The position numbers and the translations under genes are program-made. Positions 16,175 through 24,928 of a DNA stretch of 64,000 nt are shown one piece after another (within the stretch, counting starts at the first letter, position 1; every line of letters starts with the position of its first letter). The notes below the pieces were generated by a model. It saw only the letters and a program-made list of their open reading frames with translations, did no database searches and was not told the DNA's origin. The stretch is taken from the NCBI GenBank assembly GCA_003538625.1, contig DPRR01000025.1:106411-170410 (forward strand), written 5' to 3'. This stretch comes from Ignavibacteriales bacterium (lineage in GTDB: Bacteria > Bacteroidota > Ignavibacteria > Ignavibacteriales > Ignavibacteriaceae).

Positions 16175-16855
16175 TTGTCAAAAGTAAAAGATTTACCTAT
16201 AGATGACAGACCACGTGAAAAGTTGCTTTTGCGAGGTCCACAAAACTTAACTGATGCTGAATTGCTGGCGATTCTACTAAGAACCGGTACAAAAGGGCAT
16301 TCAGTTTTGGCAATGGCCCAGGATATGATCTCAAAAGAAAATAATCTTGCACAGCTTGCTTCAAAATCATCTGCTGACTTGATTAAAACATCCGGTATAG
16401 GTAAAGATAAAGCCGCAACCTTATTAGCAGCATTTGAGATAAGCAGAAGAATATTATCGCAGACAAAATGGTTTTCTCAGAAAAAAATAACGTCCCCGGC
16501 AGATGTTGCAGAAATCTTTATTCCATTGTTGCGTGACGAATTAAAGGAGCAGTTTATTGTGGTTTGCTTAAGTTCGGCAAATAAAATAATCAGACATTCT
16601 ACAATATCTTTGGGAAATCTTAATTCAAGTGTGGTTCACCCGAGAGAAATATTTAAAACTGCAATTGAAAATAATTCTGCAAGCATAATTTTAGTGCATA
16701 ATCATCCCAGTGAAAATCCGGAACCGAGCAATGAGGATATATCTATTACAAAAAAAATCGTTGAAGCAGGCAAAATTATGGATATCCCTGTTTTTGATCA
16801 CATTATAATAGCCGGAAATTCTTATACTAGTTTTGTAGAAAAACGGCTTATTTGA
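16175..16855 (+). CDS. radC: RadC/YsxA-type JAB1/MPN metalloprotein
   Basis: The 226-residue protein has the N-terminal PLDDRPREKLL-type start, a helix-hairpin-helix region (KTSGIGKDKAATLLAA) and a C-terminal JAMM domain with HNHPSENPEPSNED, whose His and Asp residues bind zinc. The family was once linked to DNA repair, but its biochemical role remains uncertain. It starts at TTG with a good AGAAGGA site 10 bases upstream, 12 bases after the LpoA-like gene, and is probably the last gene of the guaA run. Confidence 0.92.
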   Translation: MSKVKDLPIDDRPREKLLLRGPQNLTDAELLAILLRTGTKGHSVLAMAQDMISKENNLAQLASKSSADLIKTSGIGKDKAATLLAAFEISRRILSQTKWFSQKKITSPADVAEIFIPLLRDELKEQFIVVCLSSANKIIRHSTISLGNLNSSVVHPREIFKTAIENNSASIILVHNHPSENPEPSNEDISITKKIVEAGKIMDIPVFDHIIIAGNSYTSFVEKRLI

Positions 16856-17160
16856 TCGAAAGATAAGGATGATATTATCTCCTCCCAAAGAAGTAGTTCT
16901 ATTTTCATCCTATTGTATGATTGAATTGACTTGAATATTTACATAACTTAACATTAATTATGATTCTAAATGTTGTACTTTGTTTTTAAAAATTCATGAT
17001 AGTTGATTTATCGTTGTAAAAGCATAATATTTACTTATTAAAAAGTATTTCTTTTAATAGAATTTTTTATATATTTTGTAAAGAGGTAATCGTAAATTTT
17101 GACATTATTTGTGCTTATTTCTATTATTTAATCACTAACCAATATATTCGGAGGTATCGA
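16856..17160 (+). other. 305-base intergenic region with a probable promoter
   Basis: No gene was found here. The last part holds a promoter-like pair: TTTG at 17098-17101 and TATTATTT at 17122-17129, one base off the TAnnTTTG form, with a spacer of 20. A strong GGAGG Shine-Dalgarno (17150-17154) precedes the next gene. The rest is very AT-rich. Confidence 0.5.
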
Positions 17161-17436
17161 ATGAACATATCAAAATCATTGAGAACTGCCGTTTTCTTCG
17201 GCGGTATGGCACTTACTACTGCCTTCTTCAGTGGATGCGGCGGATTAAGTGACGCTCAGTTAAAAGAATTGAGTGATCTTAAAAGCGCTACAGCTTCTTT
17301 AGAAGCAGAAGCAAATTCGTTAAGGGACGAAAGAGCTAAACTTGAAGCTCAAATGGAAGAAACAAACAGAAAGCTTGCTGAATGTGAGAAGCAAAAAGAG
17401 GAAGCCAGGGCTAACTTAGAGAAGTTGCCAAAGTAA
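17161..17436 (+). CDS. Small coiled-coil lipoprotein (Lpp-like in layout)
   Basis: The 91-residue protein has an N-terminal signal with a lipobox ending FFSGC (Cys at about residue 26), then a short Gly/Ser segment and a continuous charged heptad region (SLEAEANSLRDERAKLEAQ and onward) to the end, predicted to be a coiled coil. It lacks a C-terminal Lys of the LYK type but ends in PK. The layout resembles Lpp/OprI murein lipoproteins. The strong GGAGG site suggests high expression. It is followed 43 bases later by a LysM protein that also has a coiled coil, so the two may act together in the envelope. Confidence 0.8.
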   Translation: MNISKSLRTAVFFGGMALTTAFFSGCGGLSDAQLKELSDLKSATASLEAEANSLRDERAKLEAQMEETNRKLAECEKQKEEARANLEKLPK

Positions 17437-17479
17437 TTAACTAATTAATGATTTTTAAAATTTATCAGAGGAAATAATA

Positions 17480-18154
17480 ATGAATCTCAAAATAAAATTA
17501 TTAGGAATACTTTCCCTGCTTCTTGTATTTACCGCAGTTAACTTTGCGCAAGAAATGACTGAAGAGCAGTGGGAAGCTGAAATGCAATCTTATAAAAATA
17601 AGAAAGCAGCTTTAGAAACTGAAATCAATGCACTTAGAACTGACATTGATAATCTAAAAGCTATGGATCTGCAGGATCCTGAAGAATGTATCGACGAATT
17701 ATACCAGATTGTTGGTGCAACAAGAAATGATGTTAACAATTTTAGAAAAGCAGTTAACGAATTAGATGGTAAAATTAAAAGAAAAGAAGGACCTAAAGCA
17801 GACAGACAAACTGATCTGAATACACTTAAAATGAATAAAATTTCTGCTTTGCCAGAATTTTATAACAAAGTTCACAATCAAATGCAAAAAGACTTAGACA
17901 ACTGGGTTGAAGCTCCAACTGAGATCAACTATACTGTAGTTAGAGGCGATTGTCTCTGGAATATTGCTAAGAAAAGTGAACACTACGGTAATGGATTTGC
18001 TTGGCCGGTAATTTATCAGGCTAACAGAGATCAAATTAAGAATCCTGATTTAATCTATCCTGCACAAACATTCAAGATTCCTAATCTTACTGAAGAAGAA
18101 AAATCAAAATATGAGAAACTAAGAGTAAATTATAAACCAGCTCCTGTTCAATAA
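17480..18154 (+). CDS. Secreted coiled-coil protein with C-terminal LysM domain
   Basis: The 224-residue protein has a signal peptide (MNLKIKLLGILSLLLVFTA), a coiled-coil region of about 100 residues (about 30-130) and one LysM domain near the C-terminus (YTVVRGDCLWNIAKKSEHY, then NRDQIKNPDLIYPAQTFKIP). LysM binds the glycan part of peptidoglycan. A cysteine in the GDCLWNI stretch replaces the more usual Ser or Thr. It is paired with the small lipoprotein upstream and followed by a strong terminator. Confidence 0.88.
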   Translation: MNLKIKLLGILSLLLVFTAVNFAQEMTEEQWEAEMQSYKNKKAALETEINALRTDIDNLKAMDLQDPEECIDELYQIVGATRNDVNNFRKAVNELDGKIKRKEGPKADRQTDLNTLKMNKISALPEFYNKVHNQMQKDLDNWVEAPTEINYTVVRGDCLWNIAKKSEHYGNGFAWPVIYQANRDQIKNPDLIYPAQTFKIPNLTEEEKSKYEKLRVNYKPAPVQ

Positions 18155-18183
18155 TTGATTTATTTTTCTGTTAAAATTATTGT

Positions 18184-18214
18184 AAGCCCTTATCTTTGTT
18201 GATGAGGGCTTTTT
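18184..18214 (+). terminator. Intrinsic terminator after the LysM gene
   Basis: AAGCCCTTATC (18184-18194), loop TTTGTT, GATGAGGGCTT (18201-18211) forms an 11-bp stem with one G-T pair, followed by T residues. Confidence 0.9.
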
Positions 18215-18228
18215 ATATTTAAAATGAT

Positions 18229-19191
18229 ATGACTACAGCTGAGAAGAAAATAACACTTAACGGCGTCGATATGCTTGCTCTGCTTGGAGCTAATGATACC
18301 AATCTTCAGTTGCTTGAAGACAGGTTTAACTCTGTAATAAGCGTGCGCGGAGATATAGTTAATATAAAAGGTGTACTTGAAGAGGTTGAGCTAGTTGAAA
18401 AAGTTATCAAAGAAATGGGATATGTACTTAACACTAGTGGCAGATTGAGCAGAAATGATGTGGAAACTATTCTAAACCTTACAGTTGAGGGGAAAGAAAT
18501 TATAAATGATGAGGAATTGGATTCTATTGTACTTTATACAAAAAATGATGTTGTTAAAGCTAAAACCTCAGGACAAAAAAAGTACTTTCAAATAGCTAAT
18601 AAAAATGATATATGTTTTGCAATTGGACCTGCGGGAACAGGTAAAACTTATCTTGCTGTTGCACTTGCTGTTTCAGCTCTAAAAAGAGGTATAGTAAAGA
18701 GAATAGTTCTTGCTCGCCCCGCTGTAGAAGCAGGTGAAAGTTTAGGTTTCTTGCCCGGTGATTTTCAGGAAAAGATAGATCCATATCTGCGTCCTTTGTA
18801 TGATGCACTTGATGATATGATGCCATCAGAAAAATTAAAAGGGTATATCGAAAAAAGTATAATTGAAATTGTTCCATTAGCTTATATGCGCGGCAGAACC
18901 CTAAATAATGCTTTCGTTATTCTTGATGAAGCTCAGAATGCAACTGATGTACAAATGAAAATGTTTCTGACTCGATTGGGAGCCAATTCAAAAGCAATAA
19001 TAACAGGCGACATAACGCAGATCGACTTACCATCCAAGACAAAAAGTGGTTTAATTCAGGCTAAAGAAATCTTAAATGGAATTACAGGAGTTGGTTTCGT
19101 CTATTTTGATAGAGAAGACGTTGTTAGACATAAATTAGTAAAAGACATTATAGATGCTTATGATAAATTTAATGGTAACGGCAAAAGCTAA
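18229..19191 (+). CDS. phoH: PhoH family ATPase
   Basis: The 320-residue protein has an N-terminal domain of about 110 residues (KH-like RNA-binding in this family) and a C-terminal ATPase domain with Walker A GPAGTGKT at 133-140 and Walker B VILDEAQN. PhoH-like proteins (YbeZ) are linked to RNA metabolism and ribosome maturation together with YbeY. ybeY, often adjacent, is not next to it here. Its stop TAA (19189-19191) overlaps the stop of the convergent mazG. Confidence 0.93.
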   Translation: MTTAEKKITLNGVDMLALLGANDTNLQLLEDRFNSVISVRGDIVNIKGVLEEVELVEKVIKEMGYVLNTSGRLSRNDVETILNLTVEGKEIINDEELDSIVLYTKNDVVKAKTSGQKKYFQIANKNDICFAIGPAGTGKTYLAVALAVSALKRGIVKRIVLARPAVEAGESLGFLPGDFQEKIDPYLRPLYDALDDMMPSEKLKGYIEKSIIEIVPLAYMRGRTLNNAFVILDEAQNATDVQMKMFLTRLGANSKAIITGDITQIDLPSKTKSGLIQAKEILNGITGVGFVYFDREDVVRHKLVKDIIDAYDKFNGNGKS

Positions 19192-19991
19192 TCAAATCCT
19201 TTAAGTTTTTTACTTTCATTCCAGTATTTATCCATTTCTTCTAAGGTTGATTCGTTTATTGCCTTACCGGTCTCTTTAACTTTTTGCTGCACATAGTTAA
19301 ATCTTTTTATAAATTTTTCATTTGTCAGTCGTAACGCATCTTCTGGATTAATACCTAGAAATCTTGAATAGTTTACAATCGCAAAAAAAACATCGCCTAC
19401 TTCTTTTTCTAATTTTATATTTAATTCTTTTATAGCACTACTATCTAAGGCAATTGATTTAATATTTTCAATTTCATGCATCTCTTCAATTTCTTCTATC
19501 ACCTTTTTCCAAACATCTTCTTTCTTTTCCCAGTCAAAACCGACTTTGGCTGCTTTTTCCTGAAGCCTGTGAGCACGCTGTAGAGCAGGCAGTTGCTTCG
19601 GAACTCCATCAAGCACAGATTCTCTTCCCTCACTAAGTTTAATTTCTTCCCAATTCTTTTTAACTTCATTCGAATTTGAAACTTTCACATCTCCGAATAC
19701 ATGTGGATGCCTGCGGATTAACTTTTCCTGAATTGAATCTATGACATCATCAATATTAAAATGGTTGTCTTCTTCAGCTATTTGCGTATGAAAAACTACG
19801 TGTAGTAAAAGATCACCAAGCTCCTTTTTTAATTCATCAGAATCTTTATTATCAATAGCTTCAACAACTTCGTAAGCTTCCTCAATGGTATTAGCCTTAA
19901 TTGAATCATTAGTTTGTTCTCTATCCCATGGACATTCTTTTCTTAATCTTTTAACAATCTGTACAAAATCCGTAAATTTACTATCAGTCAT
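19188..19991 (-). CDS. mazG: Nucleoside triphosphate pyrophosphohydrolase MazG
   Basis: MazG hydrolyses NTPs, including aberrant ones, to NMP and pyrophosphate. The 267-residue protein contains two MazG repeats. The first has LRKECPWDREQTNDSI, EEAYEVVEAI and ELGDLLLHVVFH; the second has the weaker EKEVGDVFFAIVNYSRFL. The acidic residues bind Mg. Length matches the two-domain E. coli type. It is convergent with phoH and divergent from ridA. Confidence 0.95.
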   Translation of the reverse strand: MTDSKFTDFVQIVKRLRKECPWDREQTNDSIKANTIEEAYEVVEAIDNKDSDELKKELGDLLLHVVFHTQIAEEDNHFNIDDVIDSIQEKLIRRHPHVFGDVKVSNSNEVKKNWEEIKLSEGRESVLDGVPKQLPALQRAHRLQEKAAKVGFDWEKKEDVWKKVIEEIEEMHEIENIKSIALDSSAIKELNIKLEKEVGDVFFAIVNYSRFLGINPEDALRLTNEKFIKRFNYVQQKVKETGKAINESTLEEMDKYWNESKKLKGFD

Positions 19992-20020
19992 TAGTTTTCC
20001 TTTTTTATAATTTTATTTAA

Positions 20021-20028
20021 CAAATTTA
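20021..20028 (-). promoter_or_regulatory. -7 promoter element for mazG
   Basis: On the minus strand TAAATTTG matches TAnnTTTG exactly, 29 bases before the mazG ATG. No clear -33 TTG is present. Confidence 0.45.
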
Positions 20029-20059
20029 CAGAAAAAACATTTACAGATTTGGAGTTAAT

Positions 20060-20512
20060 ATGATAGAAGAAAAAATTAAAGAATTGGGTTTTGAAATTCC
20101 GGAAGTAGCAAAACCTTTAGCTTCCTATATCCCAGCTAAAAGGGTGGGTGATCTTGTTATGACCTCCGGACAGGTTCCTTTAGTAAAAGGATTGATTAAC
20201 TATGCCGGAATTATTGGTAAAGATCTGTCAGAAGAAGAGGGACAAAAAGCTGCTCAAATTTGTACATTAAATTGCCTGGCAGCTATTAAAGCGGTAATTG
20301 GTAATCTTGATCTGATTAAAGAAGTAGTTAAGCTGACCGTTTTTGTAGCTAGTAGTGAAACCTTTACATCCCAACCCAAAGTTGCCAATGGAGCATCTGA
20401 TTTGATCGGAAAAATTTTTGGTGAGGTTGGTAAACACGTTCGCAGTGCTGTTGGTGTTTCATCGCTTCCGTTAAATGCATCAGTTGAAATTGAAATGATC
20501 GTTAGGATCTAA
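20060..20512 (+). CDS. RidA/YjgF family protein (enamine/imine deaminase-like)
   Basis: The 150-residue protein has the YjgF/YER057c fold, of the longer family with an N-terminal extension (PEVAKPLASYIPAKRVGDLVM). The MTSGQVP block and the end VEIEMIVRI are typical. The HVRSAVGVSSLPLNASVEIE region holds the Arg that binds carboxylates in RidA. RidA members hydrolyse reactive 2-aminoacrylate-type imines. The neighbouring trp operon may be relevant because PLP enzymes such as TrpB release aminoacrylate, but the two are on opposite strands. GGAG precedes the ATG. Confidence 0.88.
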   Translation: MIEEKIKELGFEIPEVAKPLASYIPAKRVGDLVMTSGQVPLVKGLINYAGIIGKDLSEEEGQKAAQICTLNCLAAIKAVIGNLDLIKEVVKLTVFVASSETFTSQPKVANGASDLIGKIFGEVGKHVRSAVGVSSLPLNASVEIEMIVRI

Positions 20513-20542
20513 AATAAAATTAGTAATTCGAAATTTTATTTT
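20511..20542. terminator. Possible bidirectional terminator between ridA and trpA
   Basis: AAAATAAAATT (20511-20521) and AATTTTATTTT (20532-20542) form an 11-bp stem of only A-T pairs with a 10-nt loop. It overlaps the ridA and trpA stop regions, which are 7 bases apart. Stability would be low. Confidence 0.4.
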
Positions 20543-21317
20543 TAATTCTTTTTACAAAATCTAAAGTTTCTTTGTAAGTGCCGTTTGAATTTAATATTGA
20601 TTTAATGACGGCACTGCCAATTATAACCCCATCACTCACACCAGAGAATTTGTATGCGGTTTGTTCATCCGAAATACCGAATCCAACTAAAATATTTTTA
20701 TTCTTTAAGATATGTCTTAAGCCTCGAACATATTCAATTGAGTTCTTTTGTTCTATGTGCTGTTTACCTGTAATTCCTTTAACGCTAACGCAATAAACAA
20801 ATCCCGAACTTTTATTTCCAATTTCTATTACTCTTTCTGTTGGTGTAGTCGGACTGACAAGCAGTATTGTATCAACTTCATTAAAATTATCTTCAAAGAA
20901 ATCATCGTACTCTTCAATAGGTACATCGGGAACTATAATCCCATCTATTCCAATTTCTTTTATAGATTTTGCAAGTTCAGATACTCCATATGATAAAAAC
21001 GGATTTGCATATCCCATTAATATAATCGGCTTATCTGATTGACTTTTTATTTTTTCTGCGATCAGTAAAGTTCTTTCTAAATTTATTCCCTGCGAAAGAG
21101 CTTGCTGAGAAGAAAATTGAATAACAGAACCATCAGCAATCGGATCACTAAATGGAACTCCCAGTTCGATCATATCAGCTCCGGCATCAAACAATGATAA
21201 AACTAATTCTTCAAATCCATCAGGGGAGGGAAATCCGCAAGTAATAAATACTGAAAGTACTTTACCTTCATGCAGCTTTATTTCATTTATGTAATTTTCT
21301 AAACGACTTTTTTTCAT
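20520..21317 (-). CDS. trpA: Tryptophan synthase alpha chain
   Basis: TrpA cleaves indole-3-glycerol phosphate to indole and glyceraldehyde 3-phosphate. The 265-residue protein has the TIM-barrel catalytic block ADMIELGVPFSDPIADG, containing the catalytic Glu and Asp, and the phosphate-binding GFGIS and GVIIGSAV segments. Its ATG overlaps the trpB stop by 4 bases (ATGA). It is the last gene of the trp operon. Confidence 0.97.
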   Translation of the reverse strand: MKKSRLENYINEIKLHEGKVLSVFITCGFPSPDGFEELVLSLFDAGADMIELGVPFSDPIADGSVIQFSSQQALSQGINLERTLLIAEKIKSQSDKPIILMGYANPFLSYGVSELAKSIKEIGIDGIIVPDVPIEEYDDFFEDNFNEVDTILLVSPTTPTERVIEIGNKSSGFVYCVSVKGITGKQHIEQKNSIEYVRGLRHILKNKNILVGFGISDEQTAYKFSGVSDGVIIGSAVIKSILNSNGTYKETLDFVKRIKNKISNY

Positions 21318-22516
21318 TTTGGATTAAAATAATTAATGATTGTGTTTAAATCTTTATCACCTCTTCCGCTAATATTTACGATAACAATTTCATCTTTTGA
21401 GGTTTTTGGTAAGAGATAGTTTAAATACGCAAGAGCATGTGCAGTTTCCAGTGCGGGAATGATACCTTCTAATTCAGATACTAATTTAACAGCATACAAA
21501 GCTTCTTCGTCAGTTATAGAATAATATTCAACCAAACCATTATCTTTTAACAAGCTGTGCTCCGGTCCAACTCCGGGATAATCTAATCCGGCTGAAATTG
21601 AATGTACTTCATTTACCTGTCCATCAGTATTCTGCAGTAAATAAGTTTTCATCCCCTGAAAAATTCCTTCCCGACCTAAAGTAAGAGTAGCGCAATGTTT
21701 ATTAATATTCAATCCATATCCGGCGGCTTCAATCCCAATTTTTTTTGTTTTATCATCCATAAAAGGATAAAAGAATCCAATAGCGTTACTTCCGCCGCCA
21801 ACACATGCAACCAGATAATCCGGCAATCTTTGTTCTTCCAAAAAAATTTGTTCTTTAGTTTCTCTGCCAATTATCGATTGGAAATCTCTTACAATCATCG
21901 GATAGGGATGTGGACCAACAACTGAACCAATTATATAATGGGTATCTTCAACATTTGTAACCCAATCTCGAATTGCTTCATTTGTAGCATCCTTTAAAGT
22001 TTTACTGCCGGATGATACTGGTACGACTTCAGCACCAAGTAATTTCATTCTAAAAACATTTGGCTTTTGACGTTCAATATCAGATTCTCCCATATAAACA
22101 ACACACTGTAATCCAAATTTTGCACAGGCTGTTGCAGTTGCAACCCCGTGTTGGCCAGCTCCAGTCTCAGCTATTATTCTTTTTTTTCCGATTCTTTTAG
22201 CAAGGAGAATCTGACCAAGTACATTATTTATTTTGTGAGCACCGGTATGACAAAGATCTTCACGCTTAAAGTAAACCTTTGCTTTACTAAAATGATTAGT
22301 AACTCTTTCTGCATAAGTAAGTGGGGTTGGTCTGCCGGTATAATTTTTATTCAGGTTTGCCAACTGAAAATTAAAATCTTCATCATCTTTAATTGAGTTG
22401 TAAGCCTTCTCAAGTTCCAGAAGAGGAGTAATTAAAGTTTCCGGTACATATTTACCACCGTACTTCCCAAACTTTCCTGCGGAATCAGGTTGTCGATATG
22501 TTTTTTGTGTGATCAT
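21314..22516 (-). CDS. trpB: Tryptophan synthase beta chain
   Basis: TrpB joins indole to serine with PLP. The 400-residue protein has the N-terminal GKFGKYGGKYVPETL start, the PLP Lys in HTGAHKINN, and the phosphate loop CVGGGSNAIG. The sequence matches the TrpB1 type that pairs with TrpA. Start and stop overlap the neighbouring genes by 4 bases each (ATGA). Confidence 0.97.
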   Translation of the reverse strand: MITQKTYRQPDSAGKFGKYGGKYVPETLITPLLELEKAYNSIKDDEDFNFQLANLNKNYTGRPTPLTYAERVTNHFSKAKVYFKREDLCHTGAHKINNVLGQILLAKRIGKKRIIAETGAGQHGVATATACAKFGLQCVVYMGESDIERQKPNVFRMKLLGAEVVPVSSGSKTLKDATNEAIRDWVTNVEDTHYIIGSVVGPHPYPMIVRDFQSIIGRETKEQIFLEEQRLPDYLVACVGGGSNAIGFFYPFMDDKTKKIGIEAAGYGLNINKHCATLTLGREGIFQGMKTYLLQNTDGQVNEVHSISAGLDYPGVGPEHSLLKDNGLVEYYSITDEEALYAVKLVSELEGIIPALETAHALAYLNYLLPKTSKDEIVIVNISGRGDKDLNTIINYFNPK

Positions 22517-23532
22517 AAATCTAATTTCTTGTCTACTATTGGTGCTAACTGTTTAATTTTTTCTACAAGAGATTTAAAGTTTTTAGGTGTTAACGATTGA
22601 AACCCGTCAGATAATGCAGATTCAGGATGATTATGAACTTCAATTATCAAACCATCTGCGCCACAAGCAACTCCTGCTAGAGCCATTGGTTGTACTTTAT
22701 CCCAGATTCCTATTCCATGGGATGGATCAACAAAAATCGGTAGATGCGAATGTTTCTTGATTACCGGAACAGAATTTAAATCTAATGTGTTTCGTGTGTG
22801 AGTTTCAAAAGTTCTAATACCGCGTTCACATAGAATTACATTATAATTTCCTTTTGATAAAATATATTCAGCACTCATTAAGAGATCTTCAATAGTTGCT
22901 GCAAGCCCGCGTTTGAGAAGGATGGGTTTATTAATCTTTCCTACTTCTTCAAGCAGAGAAAAATTTTGCATATTACGTGCGCCTATTTGTAATATATCAG
23001 CAGTCTTTAGTATTAATGGAAGAGTTTGTGTGTCTTTAACTTCCGTTACTATTTTCATCCCTAATTTATCCTTAACTTCAGCAAGGTACTCCAATCCTTC
23101 TTCTTTAAGTCCTTGAAAAGCATACGGACTTGAGCGGGGTTTAAACGCACCGGCTCTTAGAAACACGATTCCCATTTCTTTAAGTTCACCGGCGATATCA
23201 AATATCTGGTTACGGCTTTCAACCGAACATGGACCGGCAATAATTGTAAGATTACTTCCGCCTATTTCCTGATTGCCGATTTTTATAATTGTATCTTCTG
23301 ATTTCATTTCCCGGCTAACCAGTTTATAGGGCTTTGTAACCCGTACTACATCATCAACAGAATCCATACTTATAAAATCATCTATCTGTAAAGATGATGA
23401 AGCGCCGGTTACACCTATCGCCAGTTTTAATGAACCGGGAATTTCATGCGGTGTACATCCGAAAGAAATTATTTTGGTCTTTACTTTTTCGATATGTTCG
23501 CGCGGCGCATCCAACTTAAGCATTATAAGCAT
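22513..23532 (-). CDS. aroF: 3-deoxy-7-phosphoheptulonate (DAHP) synthase, type I beta
   Basis: This enzyme condenses phosphoenolpyruvate and erythrose 4-phosphate, the first step of the shikimate pathway. The 339-residue protein has an N-terminal ferredoxin-like domain of about 75 residues (MLIMLKLDAPREHIEKVKTK start, VVRVTKPYKLVSRE linker), as in the Thermotoga-type enzyme, and a catalytic barrel with AGPCSVES, GAFKPRSSPYAFQG and PIFVDPSHG. In that family the extra domain gives feedback control. Its location inside the trp operon, between trpF and trpB with a 2-base gap and an ATGA overlap, puts supply of the pathway under tryptophan control. Confidence 0.95.
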   Translation of the reverse strand: MLIMLKLDAPREHIEKVKTKIISFGCTPHEIPGSLKLAIGVTGASSSLQIDDFISMDSVDDVVRVTKPYKLVSREMKSEDTIIKIGNQEIGGSNLTIIAGPCSVESRNQIFDIAGELKEMGIVFLRAGAFKPRSSPYAFQGLKEEGLEYLAEVKDKLGMKIVTEVKDTQTLPLILKTADILQIGARNMQNFSLLEEVGKINKPILLKRGLAATIEDLLMSAEYILSKGNYNVILCERGIRTFETHTRNTLDLNSVPVIKKHSHLPIFVDPSHGIGIWDKVQPMALAGVACGADGLIIEVHNHPESALSDGFQSLTPKNFKSLVEKIKQLAPIVDKKLDL

Positions 23533-23534
23533 GG

Positions 23535-24143
23535 TTATTTTGTTCCTTTTAGATTATAAAAAAAATCTATTACTTTGATTGCACTCTTTTTACCCGGATA
23601 TTCTTCTAACGATGAAGAAACATCAACAGCGTAAGGTTTTATTTTTGAAATTATCTCCTGTATATTCGATGATGATACTCCTCCGGATAAAATAATTTTA
23701 TTTCTATAATGTTCCGGAATGAGGTTCCAATCAAAAGTTTTGCCGGTTCCTCCAAAAATGGAATCGGAATAAGTATCCAATAAAAAACTGCAATTTGTAA
23801 ATTGATTAAAAATATTAAATTCGAAATCTTGTTTGATTCTGAAAGCTTTTATCACAGGTAAATCAATTTCTGATAAAACATTTTGTGGTTCATCTCCATG
23901 AAGCTGCACGATATTTAATCCGATTGATTTTGATATCGAATTTATTTTTTCAGTACTTACATTAACGAACACGCCAACTTTTATTGTAAATGGTAATAGT
24001 CTTTTGATAATATCTTTAGCCAATTGCGGATCAATATATCTTTCACTCTTATCATAAAAAATAAATCCTAGTGCATCAGCACCAAGTTCTTCGCAAAGCA
24101 AGGCGTCTTCAAAATTGGTTATACCGCAAATCTTAACCTTCAC
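23535..24143 (-). CDS. trpF: Phosphoribosylanthranilate isomerase
   Basis: TrpF isomerises phosphoribosylanthranilate to CdRP. The 202-residue protein has the barrel start KVKICGITNFEDALL with the catalytic Cys, the VGVFVN strand, VQLHGDE, and the phosphate-binding LSGGVSS and VDVSSSLEE loops. It overlaps trpC by 11 bases and is followed by the DAHP synthase 2 bases later. Confidence 0.96.
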   Translation of the reverse strand: MKVKICGITNFEDALLCEELGADALGFIFYDKSERYIDPQLAKDIIKRLLPFTIKVGVFVNVSTEKINSISKSIGLNIVQLHGDEPQNVLSEIDLPVIKAFRIKQDFEFNIFNQFTNCSFLLDTYSDSIFGGTGKTFDWNLIPEHYRNKIILSGGVSSSNIQEIISKIKPYAVDVSSSLEEYPGKKSAIKVIDFFYNLKGTK

Positions 24144-24927
24144 CAGCGCACCATTTTTTAAGTTTGTTTAATTCATGTTCGACATTCCCGCTTTTCATTA
24201 AATGTTCGCCTACTAAAATGCCGTTTATGTTGTTTGATTTTAGAATTTCAATATCATTTTGAGTGCTTATTCCACTTTCTGAAATCACAAAAATTTCTGA
24301 GGGAAGAAGTTTTTTTAAGTTGACGGTCGTTTTTATATCAACATTAAATGTTTTAAGATCACGATTATTTATTCCCACTATTTTATTTAAATCAAAATCT
24401 ATCTTTTCAATTTCTTCTGAAGAATGAATTTCTAAAAGCACGTCCAGACCAATAGCTCTAGCTGATAGCGTTAATTCTTTTATCTCAGTTTTGGATAATA
24501 CCTCAGCAATTAATAAAATATAATCAGCACCAAATGCTTTTGACTCAAATATCTGAAATTCATCAACGATAAAATCTTTGCGCAGCAGAGGTAGATTTTT
24601 TATTTGCGCAATTTGTTCAAGATAGCCAATATTGCCTGAAAAGTATTTTTCGTCAGTCAGGATGGAAATTGCTTCAACAGCGCAATTCATATAGGATTCT
24701 GCAATCTGCAGATGATTAAAATCATTTCGTATAATTCCTTTTGAAGGACTTGCTTTTTTAATCTCTGCGATAATGGAAATGTTATTATTATGATTATCCA
24801 GATTTCTAATTCTGATAACTTCTTTATTAAAGAATTCCATTTCCCTAAATGATGAGATGGAATATTTCTTTTTTAAAAACTGAATCTCGTCATGTTTCGT
24901 TTCTAATATTTGCTTTAGAATATTCAT
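24133..24927 (-). CDS. trpC: Indole-3-glycerol phosphate synthase
   Basis: TrpC closes CdRP to indole-3-glycerol phosphate. The 264-residue protein has IIAEIKKASPSKG with the catalytic Lys, LLRKDFIVDEFQ, VGINNRDLKTF and SESGI, all signature blocks. It is monofunctional, with trpF a separate gene. It starts 1 base after the trpD stop and overlaps trpF. Confidence 0.97.
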   Translation of the reverse strand: MNILKQILETKHDEIQFLKKKYSISSFREMEFFNKEVIRIRNLDNHNNNISIIAEIKKASPSKGIIRNDFNHLQIAESYMNCAVEAISILTDEKYFSGNIGYLEQIAQIKNLPLLRKDFIVDEFQIFESKAFGADYILLIAEVLSKTEIKELTLSARAIGLDVLLEIHSSEEIEKIDFDLNKIVGINNRDLKTFNVDIKTTVNLKKLLPSEIFVISESGISTQNDIEILKSNNINGILVGEHLMKSGNVEHELNKLKKWCAGEG

Positions 24928-24928
24928 T

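Noticed and set aside
20060..20512. ridA as part of the trp operon
   Set aside because: It lies on the opposite strand, convergent with trpA, with its own Shine-Dalgarno.
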